64,000 nt of DNA from Halalkalibacter oceani (lineage in GTDB: Bacteria > Bacillota > Bacilli > Bacillales > Bacillaceae_D): contig NZ_JAMBOS010000002.1 of assembly GCF_023715705.1 (NCBI RefSeq), positions 62,001 through 126,000 on the forward strand, written 5' to 3'. Of this stretch, positions 17,881-23,898 are shown one piece after another. Below the pieces are notes generated by a model. The model was not told the origin of the DNA. It did no database searches and worked only from the letters and a program-made list of their open reading frames with translations. The first letter of the stretch is position 1. Each line of letters starts with the position of its first letter. The position numbers were made by a program, and so were the translations under genes.

Positions 17881-18681
17881 ATGAATTTTAACGATCTACT
17901 CTATGAAAAGAAGGATGACATAGCAATTATCACGATAAACCGACCGGAAGTATTGAATGCATTTCGGGCGTTGACGGTAAAAGAGCTTATCAAAGCGTTT
18001 CAACTGGCATGGGACGATCAGGGCATTGGAGCCGTCATTTTAACTGGCAGTGGCAAACGGGCATTTTGCAGCGGCGGTGATCAAAAAGTGAAAAATGAAA
18101 CCGGCTATGATGGAGCAGGAGGACTTGGCGGCGGGCTTGGGTTAGAGATACAAACTCTGCATCAAATGATTCGCCAAATTCCCAAGCCCGTGATTGCTGC
18201 GGTTAACGGCTATGCGATCGGCGGAGGGCATGTATTGCATGTCATTTGCGACCTGACCATCGCCGCGGAAACGGCTGTTTTCGGCCAAACGGGTCCTAAA
18301 GTGGGAAGCTATGATGCAGGTTACGGGACCGCATATTTGGCAAGGGTTATCGGTGAAAAGAAAGCCCGGGAAATCTGGTATTTATGCGAACAATATGATG
18401 CAAGAGAAGCGAAAGAAATGGGGTTGGTTAATAAAATAGTGCCGGAAGAGCAATTGATGGAAGCAGCGCTCGAATGGGCAGAGAAAATTGTCAACAAAAG
18501 TCCGACGGCCCTGAAGATGATTAAGTATTCATTTAATGCTGACTCAGCAAATATAGAAGGGATTGCCCAATTGGCGATGGGGAGCCTGCCCTTGTATATC
18601 CAAACGGAAGAGGCGGCGGAGGGAAGGCGGGCATTTCAAGAAAAGAGGAAAGCTGACTATCGAAAGTTTAGAAAATCGTAA
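17881..18681 (+). CDS. Crotonase of the MenB/BadI subgroup (putative ring-opening or ring-closing enzyme)
   Basis: A 266-residue crotonase. It shares CSGGDQK, PKPVIAAVNGYAIGGG, CDLTIAA, FGQTGPKVGS, DAGYGTAYLARV and EKKAREIWYLC with dihydroxynaphthoyl-CoA synthase MenB. It also shares the NFNDLLYEKK start and EKRKADYRKF end with 2-ketocyclohexanecarboxyl-CoA hydrolase BadI as I remember it. Ser143 and Asp145 match the MenB/BadI active-site pair. Ordinary enoyl-CoA hydratases have paired glutamates here instead, so simple hydration is unlikely. No other men genes are near. Behind a hydroxyacyl-CoA dehydrogenase, the best guess is hydrolytic opening of a cyclic beta-ketoacyl-CoA. Confidence 0.8.
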   Translation: MNFNDLLYEKKDDIAIITINRPEVLNAFRALTVKELIKAFQLAWDDQGIGAVILTGSGKRAFCSGGDQKVKNETGYDGAGGLGGGLGLEIQTLHQMIRQIPKPVIAAVNGYAIGGGHVLHVICDLTIAAETAVFGQTGPKVGSYDAGYGTAYLARVIGEKKAREIWYLCEQYDAREAKEMGLVNKIVPEEQLMEAALEWAEKIVNKSPTALKMIKYSFNADSANIEGIAQLAMGSLPLYIQTEEAAEGRRAFQEKRKADYRKFRKS

Positions 18682-18709
18682 TCCCTTTTCTGCGGGCGGC
18701 TACACATTA

Positions 18710-18739
18710 TTGTCTAATGTAAAGATCACGTGCTACTAT
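18710..18739 (+). promoter_or_regulatory. Promoter of the second lacI gene
   Basis: TTGTCT (18710-18715) and TACTAT (18734-18739) are separated by 18 bases. The start site would fall at about 18746, inside the first AAACGTTT operator. Confidence 0.5.
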
Positions 18740-18745
18740 TAATGA

Positions 18746-18790
18746 AAAACGTTTAGTAATTTTTTTCACCTTTCCAGCTAAACGTTTCGC
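18746..18790 (+). promoter_or_regulatory. Two LacI-type operators before the second lacI gene
   Basis: AAAACGTTTAG (18746-18756) and CTAAACGTTTCG (18778-18789) share the AAACGTTT core with the double operator at 9347-9370. The cores are 33 bases apart, about three helical turns, so both could be bound from one DNA face. This predicts autoregulation. Confidence 0.65.
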
Positions 18791-18804
18791 TAGGAGTGCA
18801 CACT

Positions 18805-19806
18805 ATGGTTACGATTAAAGATGTAGCAAAAGCAGCAAATGTGTCCATCGCCACTGTGTCCGCGGTTATAAACCGTAATAAATATGTCAGTGAGCCATTA
18901 AAGCACAGAGTAGAGAAGGCAATCGAAGAACTTGGCTACCGTCCTAATAAAGTAGCGAGAAGCTTAAAAAAGAAAGAAACCGGTTTGATCGGTGTAATTG
19001 TGACGGAGATTACAAATCCGTTTTACCCGAGGCTGTTAAAAGGAGTCGAGGACGCTGCTATTACGGCCGGTTATAACGTTCTTCTTTGTACGACAGGTGA
19101 CGATCCTGATAAAGAGTATGAGCTCGTTCAATCGATGGTAGATCAGGGAGTCGACGGGATTGTGCTTGGCACAGTCGATCAGCAACATTCCCAAAGCCTG
19201 GCATTTCTAAATAAGATAGGGATGCAACATGTGCTGGTCAACCGCTCTCCTGAACAATATGAAGGGACGGTAGTAAGGATTAACAGCTTCCTTGTCGGCG
19301 AATTAGCCGCAACTTATTTAACTGAACTTGGTCACCGAAATATTGCTTTTATCGGTGGTGATCGCTTAAATAGCTGGGAGCGTGAAAAGGCATTTATCGA
19401 TACTCTTTCTTCAATGGGGATTTATTTGCCTTCTGAAAGGGTGATCAGTTCAGAATATTCAATGGAGAAAGCGTATCAGGATATTCAACCATTGATTAAA
19501 AGCGGACACATACCGTCCGCTATTTTTACAGCGAGCGACGTTATGGCGTTCGGAGCGATTAAAGCACTGCAGGATGCCGGTTATAGGATACCGCACGATG
19601 TATCCGTCATCGGTTCTGACAATATTCCTTTTGCAGAAGACTTCAGGGTTTCCTTAACAAGCATTGATGCAAAGGCCTATGATATAGGAAGAAATGGGTG
19701 TGAATTGTTAATAAGTGCGATTCAGCAAAAAGATGAATATCAACCTGCGCAGCTATACTTAGAACCGGTTCTAATTGAAAGAGAAAGCTGCAGGCAAAAG
19801 GAATAG
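18805..19806 (+). CDS. LacI-family transcriptional regulator 2 of the catabolic cassette
   Basis: A 333-residue LacI/GalR repressor: HTH TIKDVAKAANVSIATVSAVI (residues 3-22), hinge YRPNKVARSLKKK, ligand domain with VIVTEITNPFYPRLLKG, IFTASDVMAFGAIKAL and VSVIGSDNIPFAEDF. The ATG at 18805 is chosen on TAGGAG at 18791-18796; an in-frame GTG at 18796 overlaps that site. The repeated AAACGTTT operators lie in its own leader and before the thiolase gene, so it probably controls the thiolase-to-crotonase operon and itself. The CoA-transferase gene follows 39 bases later and is probably cotranscribed. Confidence 0.9.
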   Translation: MVTIKDVAKAANVSIATVSAVINRNKYVSEPLKHRVEKAIEELGYRPNKVARSLKKKETGLIGVIVTEITNPFYPRLLKGVEDAAITAGYNVLLCTTGDDPDKEYELVQSMVDQGVDGIVLGTVDQQHSQSLAFLNKIGMQHVLVNRSPEQYEGTVVRINSFLVGELAATYLTELGHRNIAFIGGDRLNSWEREKAFIDTLSSMGIYLPSERVISSEYSMEKAYQDIQPLIKSGHIPSAIFTASDVMAFGAIKALQDAGYRIPHDVSVIGSDNIPFAEDFRVSLTSIDAKAYDIGRNGCELLISAIQQKDEYQPAQLYLEPVLIERESCRQKE

Positions 19807-19845
19807 AACGCGAAAAAGTCAACAATATGTGAAAGGATGTTCAAA

Positions 19846-21441
19846 ATGGCGAAACGATATCAGGCTGCTGAACTTGTTCAACATATAAAAGATGGCTGTA
19901 CCGTTGCACTGGTAGGCTTTGGAGGCATGGGACAATGCGATAAAATTTTGCAGGAGCTAAGGAAACAATTTAAAGAGACAGGTCATCCAAATCAATTAAC
20001 GATTTACCATACTGCCGGGCAATCCGGGAGGACCAACGGGATTGAACATATTGCAGAGGAAGGGCTGATTGCCAAAATCATTGGCGGGCATTGGGGGCTT
20101 GCACCTAAAACACGCGAGCTGATTGAACAAAATAAAGTAGAGTGCTACTGTTGGCCACAGGGTCAGCTGACTCATCTGCTTCGCGCGATGGCAAACAAAA
20201 TGCCGGGGCATATTTCGTCCATCGGCCTAGGGACTTTTGTCGACCCGAGAATAGAAGGCGGCAAATTTAACGAGCGTACAAAAGAAAAAGAAGACTTAGT
20301 AAAACTCATTCATATTAATGACGAGGAATTTCTATTTTATTCAGCGATCCCATTTGATTACGTGTTTATCCGTGGCACGAGCATTGACGAAGAAGGGAAT
20401 ATTACGACAGAAGAAGAGCCGATTAAGCTGGAAATATTATCGGCGGCGCAAGCAGCAAAGGCATATGGAGGTAAAGTGATTGCTCAGGTGAAATACACGG
20501 CTAAGAAGGGCTCTTTCCACCCGAAGGATGTCGTCGTTCCAGGCTATTTGGTTGACGGATATGTGGTCGCGGAAAATCCGGAAACGGAACACCGCCAGGC
20601 CCCGCTTACTATTTATTCACCTGTTTTTACGGGAGATATAAAGACTCCGGTCAAGGAAATCGAGCAGGCGCCGCTTGATAGTAGAAAAATGATCGGCAGA
20701 CGGGCCGCCCAGGAATTGTTCGAAGGAGCGGTTGTGAACTTGGGAATTGGCATCCCAGGAGATGTAATAGGACCGATTACAAGTGAAGAAGGAATAAATG
20801 AAGATTTAAAGCTTACGCTTGAATCCGGTATTATAGGCGGAGTGCCGATAGGTGGCAATTCATTCGGTATTGCAAGAAATGCCTCGGCTATTTTAGACCA
20901 TGAATATCTATTTGATTATTATCATGGGGCGGGTGTCGATATCACTTTTATGGGAGCGGCTGAAGTTGATCAAACTGGAAATGTGAATGTATCCAAGTTT
21001 GCAGGGAGACATATTGGGAGTGGAGGATTTATCGATATTACGCAATCCGCAAAGAAGGTTGTCTTTTGTACTACCTTTACAGGAGGAGGACTTCAGGTAA
21101 CATGTAAAGCCGGTCAATTAGTGATTGAACAAGAGGGCCGCTTTAAGAAGTTTAGTAATGAAGTTCAGCAAATTACATTCAGTGGTCAGTATGCCGCGGC
21201 GAGGGAAAAGCGGGTAATGTATGTGACGGAGAGAGCGGTATTTGTTTTAACAGCAGAAGGGGTAATGTTAACAGAAATTGCACCAGGGATTGATCTGGAA
21301 AAAGACATTTTAACACAAATGGCGTTCAAGCCTGTGATATCCCCTCATTTAAAAGAAATGGACAAAGCGATTTTCAGGGAAGAACCAATGGACCTAAAAA
21401 AGAGCTGGCAATTAAACAAAGTGTCGACACAGCTGATTTAA
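19846..21441 (+). CDS. Two-domain acyl-CoA:acetate CoA-transferase (YdiF-like)
   Basis: A 531-residue fusion of the alpha and beta CoA-transferase family I domains, as in YdiF/propionate CoA-transferase. The N-terminal domain carries VALVGFGGMGQCDKIL and GGHWGLAPK; the C-terminal domain carries VVNLGIGIPGDV and the catalytic Glu326 in LTLESGIIGGVPIGG, then FYDYYHGAGVD-like and GGFIDITQ segments. It would move CoA from acetyl-CoA or another acyl-CoA to the free acid imported by the TRAP system. The ATG at 19846 is favoured because GAAAGGA (19831-19837) overlaps the alternative ATG at 19837. It is the last gene of the cassette. Confidence 0.88.
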   Translation: MAKRYQAAELVQHIKDGCTVALVGFGGMGQCDKILQELRKQFKETGHPNQLTIYHTAGQSGRTNGIEHIAEEGLIAKIIGGHWGLAPKTRELIEQNKVECYCWPQGQLTHLLRAMANKMPGHISSIGLGTFVDPRIEGGKFNERTKEKEDLVKLIHINDEEFLFYSAIPFDYVFIRGTSIDEEGNITTEEEPIKLEILSAAQAAKAYGGKVIAQVKYTAKKGSFHPKDVVVPGYLVDGYVVAENPETEHRQAPLTIYSPVFTGDIKTPVKEIEQAPLDSRKMIGRRAAQELFEGAVVNLGIGIPGDVIGPITSEEGINEDLKLTLESGIIGGVPIGGNSFGIARNASAILDHEYLFDYYHGAGVDITFMGAAEVDQTGNVNVSKFAGRHIGSGGFIDITQSAKKVVFCTTFTGGGLQVTCKAGQLVIEQEGRFKKFSNEVQQITFSGQYAAAREKRVMYVTERAVFVLTAEGVMLTEIAPGIDLEKDILTQMAFKPVISPHLKEMDKAIFREEPMDLKKSWQLNKVSTQLI

Positions 21442-21474
21442 AAATGTCATGCAAAGTTGGAACATTGAATAGCG

Positions 21475-21518
21475 AGAGGCTGGGGCAAAAGGTTGTTTTA
21501 CCTTTTGCTCCAGCCTCT
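21475..21518. terminator. Hairpin between the CoA-transferase gene and ampS (constant-apex family, copy 3)
   Basis: AGAGGCTGGGGCAAAAGGT (21475-21493) pairs with ACCTTTTGCTCCAGCCTCT (21500-21518), 19 bp with one G-T. It lies between convergent genes and could serve both, but neither side has a U-tract. Confidence 0.7.
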
Positions 21519-21556
21519 AAGCAATATGCGTACGCGATTTTAGATAACAGAGAACG

Positions 21557-22672
21557 TTATTTTAAATTCTCCGGGTTTAACGCGTCAAGCTCAGGAATGA
21601 CGAAACGGCCATCCTTGCGGATCAGGACGTCATCGAAATAGATCTCTCCGCCGCCGTATTCGGGTCTTTGGATCATGACGATATCCCAGTGAATTGCGGA
21701 ATGGTTGCCGTTGGAGGCTTCCTCATAGCATTGGCCGGGAGTGAAATGGAAGCTGCCGTCAATTTTTTCGTCAAAAAGGATGTCCTTCATCGGGTGCTGA
21801 ATGTACGGGTTGACCCCGATGGCGAACTCGCCGATAAAGCGGGCCCCTTCGTCTGTATCGAGAATTTTGTTAATCCGGTCTGAATCGTTTGCTGACGCGT
21901 TCACTATCTTTCCATTTTCAAACGTGAAGCTGATGCTTTCGAACGTAAAGCCTTGATAAGGTGAAGGTGTATTATATGTAATGGTCCCGTTTACCGAGTC
22001 GCGTACCGGGGCCGTATATACCTCGCCGTCAGGGATATTGCGCAAGCCCGCGCATTTAATTGCCGGCACGTCTTTTACAGAGAATTGAATGTCGGTTCCT
22101 GGTCCTTTAATCTGGACTTTATCGGTACGGTCGAACAAGGCAACAAGCGCATCCATTGCTTTGTCCATTTTACTATAGTCAAGGTTGCACACATCAAAAT
22201 AAAAATCTTCAAATGCTTCCGTGCTTGTATTGGCAAGCTGGGCCATTGAGGAGCTCGGATAGCGGAGTACAACCCACTTTGTCTTCGGAACACGGATTTC
22301 CCGGTGGACTTTTGTTCCGACCGACTTTCCGTAAAGGGTCATTTTATCGCTTGGGACATCAGCTAATTCAGAAATGTTATCTCCGGCCCGTAAGCCGATA
22401 TAGGCATCCATATCCTTCATAACATTTGCCTCATAAGAAGCAAGCAAATCCAATTGCTCTTCCGACGCGCCGAGCAAAAGAGAGCGGTCAATTTGGTGGT
22501 CCTTTAATAAAACAAACGGGTACCCTCCGGCTTTATATGCTTCTTCCACCAGGGCAGTCACGAGCTGACGCTGCAGGCCGAAGTTTTCAATTAATACTTT
22601 CTCCCCCTCTTGCAAGTTCACTGAATATGTAATTAAATTATGAGCCAGCTTAGTAATACGTGGATCTCTCAT
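21557..22672 (-). CDS. ampS: M29-family aminopeptidase
   Basis: A 371-residue metallo-aminopeptidase of the M29 (thermophilic aminopeptidase/AmpS) family, which removes N-terminal residues in the cytoplasm. Likely metal ligands are in PDGEVYTAPV, GEFAIGVNP, DGSFHFTPG and the HWDIV near the end. It is somewhat shorter than AmpS of B. subtilis (about 410 residues). An AAAGGAGGCG site precedes the ATG on the minus strand. It is transcribed towards the cassette and away from ytxG. A standalone housekeeping role is likely. Confidence 0.88.
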   Translation of the reverse strand: MRDPRITKLAHNLITYSVNLQEGEKVLIENFGLQRQLVTALVEEAYKAGGYPFVLLKDHQIDRSLLLGASEEQLDLLASYEANVMKDMDAYIGLRAGDNISELADVPSDKMTLYGKSVGTKVHREIRVPKTKWVVLRYPSSSMAQLANTSTEAFEDFYFDVCNLDYSKMDKAMDALVALFDRTDKVQIKGPGTDIQFSVKDVPAIKCAGLRNIPDGEVYTAPVRDSVNGTITYNTPSPYQGFTFESISFTFENGKIVNASANDSDRINKILDTDEGARFIGEFAIGVNPYIQHPMKDILFDEKIDGSFHFTPGQCYEEASNGNHSAIHWDIVMIQRPEYGGGEIYFDDVLIRKDGRFVIPELDALNPENLK

Positions 22673-22704
22673 CTGAACGCCTCCTTTATGTAACTATGTA
22701 ACTT

Positions 22705-22733
22705 ATTGTAAACATAATCGGAATTTTTAACAA
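22705..22733 (-). promoter_or_regulatory. ampS: Sigma-A promoter of ampS
   Basis: On the minus strand, TTGTTA (22733-22728) and TACAAT (22710-22705) are separated by 17 bases, about 32 bases before the start codon. Confidence 0.65.
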
Positions 22734-22792
22734 CTTTGGTGAGAAAGAAGGATTCACTAAAGAGATTAGCGAAGTTATTTCATACGACATAT

Positions 22793-22818
22793 GTTTACAA
22801 TTCATTAAAGATGGGTAA
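22793..22818 (+). promoter_or_regulatory. Sigma-B-like promoter of ytxGH
   Basis: GTTTAC (22793-22798), 14 bases, then GGGTAA (22813-22818) closely fits the sigma-B pattern GTTTAA-N12-15-GGGTAT. The ytxGH operon of B. subtilis is a known general-stress operon. Confidence 0.7.
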
Positions 22819-22864
22819 ATGTGTATACATATAGGTGTTACAACAGCAGGGAGGTGAAGTTAGT

Positions 22865-23308
22865 TTGGAAAGTTTATTGTACATAAGTGCGCTGATTGTA
22901 GCAGTAGCGTTTGCTATTTTAGTTTTTTCACTTGTTAAAACATTAAAATCAGCTAATAAAACCCTTGATCATGTGGCTAACACAATGGCTGGGCTGGAAA
23001 AGCAGATTAACGGCATTACGAAGGAAACAGAAGAACTGCTTCAGCGCACGAATCAATTAGCTGATGATATAAAAGGAAAAACCGAATCCTTTAATACTGT
23101 CTTTGCTTCGTTTAAGGAGCTTGGAGACTCAGTCGGTCAAGTGAATAAGTCACTGCGGCATGTGTCAAATACAGTATCCGAACAAACGGTTAAGCAATCC
23201 GAAAATATTGCCCAGGCTGTACAATGGGGCAATGTCGTGATTGATTTATATACGAAGTTCAAGCAAAGGAAACAGCACGTAAATCTTAGTAAGGAGGAGA
23301 CCAAATGA
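22865..23308 (+). CDS. ytxG: YtxG, DUF948 membrane protein
   Basis: A 147-residue protein with one N-terminal membrane helix (ISALIVAVAFAILVFSLV, about residues 6-25) followed by an amphipathic helical stretch of heptad character (LDHVANTMAGLEKQINGITKE). This is the DUF948 general-stress family; the function is unknown. TTG at 22865 is chosen because GGGAGGTG (22850-22857) precedes it by seven bases; an in-frame GTG at 22835 lies upstream of that site. The stop overlaps the ytxH start as ATGA, so the two are translationally coupled. Confidence 0.85.
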   Translation: MESLLYISALIVAVAFAILVFSLVKTLKSANKTLDHVANTMAGLEKQINGITKETEELLQRTNQLADDIKGKTESFNTVFASFKELGDSVGQVNKSLRHVSNTVSEQTVKQSENIAQAVQWGNVVIDLYTKFKQRKQHVNLSKEETK

Positions 23309-23742
23309 GTGAAATGAATACGAAGGACTTTCTTATTGGATCTTTAATCGGAGGAATTGTAGGGGCATCAGCCGCGTTGCTATTAGCACCGAAATCGGGT
23401 AAGGAGCTTCGCAATGATTTAAACGAACAGGCACAATTGGCAAAAGAAAAGACAACACAGCTGACATCAACCGCTTATGATAAAGGAAATGAATGGGCAT
23501 CTTATGCAAAGGAAAAATCAGCTTCCATCGCTAAGGTCGTCAGCGACCAGTCTGCCCAGGTAGTCGATAAAGTAAAGGAAGTCACCTCCAATGTGAAAGC
23601 CGATGCTGAAGAAACAAAAGAGCTCGCAGATGAGTTGGCTGGCGAGGTAGGCGAGGCACAGGCGGAAGTGAAGGAAACAGTCAAAAGGGAAGTCGATGAA
23701 ATCCAGGCGAAAATTGAAGAAGAAGCGAGTCAAACGAAGTAA
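23305..23742 (+). CDS. ytxH: YtxH, general stress membrane protein
   Basis: A 145-residue YtxH-family protein: a glycine-rich membrane helix (FLIGSLIGGIVGASAALLLAPKSGKELR, about residues 9-36), then a long, Lys/Glu/Ala-rich helical tail of repeated VKEVT/ELADELAGEV-like segments. The LAPKSG motif after the helix is the family mark. It is coupled to ytxG by a four-base overlap and shares its sigma-B-like promoter. The third gene of the B. subtilis operon, ytxJ, is absent; a terminator follows directly. The molecular role is unknown. Confidence 0.9.
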   Translation: MSEMNTKDFLIGSLIGGIVGASAALLLAPKSGKELRNDLNEQAQLAKEKTTQLTSTAYDKGNEWASYAKEKSASIAKVVSDQSAQVVDKVKEVTSNVKADAEETKELADELAGEVGEAQAEVKETVKREVDEIQAKIEEEASQTK

Positions 23743-23775
23743 CGTCAAGCTTTCATTGTGGCTTCGTTCTGCATC

Positions 23776-23814
23776 AGGGCCTTATCGGAGGAAACCTTCG
23801 GTAGGGCCTTTTAT
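23776..23814 (+). terminator. Terminator of ytxGH
   Basis: AGGGCCTTATCGGAGG (23776-23791) pairs with CCTTCGGTAGGGCCTT (23795-23810), 16 bp with four G-T pairs and an AAA loop, and runs into TTTTAT. Confidence 0.75.
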
Positions 23815-23837
23815 AATGAGGCGCAGGCACTGAGCAT

Positions 23838-23874
23838 AACAAAAAGCCCGTTGTCGGATTCTCACAACGGGCTT
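23838..23874 (-). terminator. Terminator of the FtsA-like gene
   Basis: Read on the minus strand, AAGCCCGTTGT (23874-23864) pairs with ACAACGGGCTT (23854-23844) and is followed by a T-run. Confidence 0.85.
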
Positions 23875-23898
23875 GGCCTTGCCACGTATGTTCCCTTT

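Noticed and set aside
17881-18681. Housekeeping menB of menaquinone synthesis
   Set aside because: No other men gene is present, it is embedded in the catabolic operon, and its ends look BadI-like.
6900-21520. Integrative element or prophage-borne island
   Set aside because: No integrase, transposase, tRNA, direct-repeat att site or phage gene is seen at either edge; it looks like a metabolic cassette of unknown entry route.
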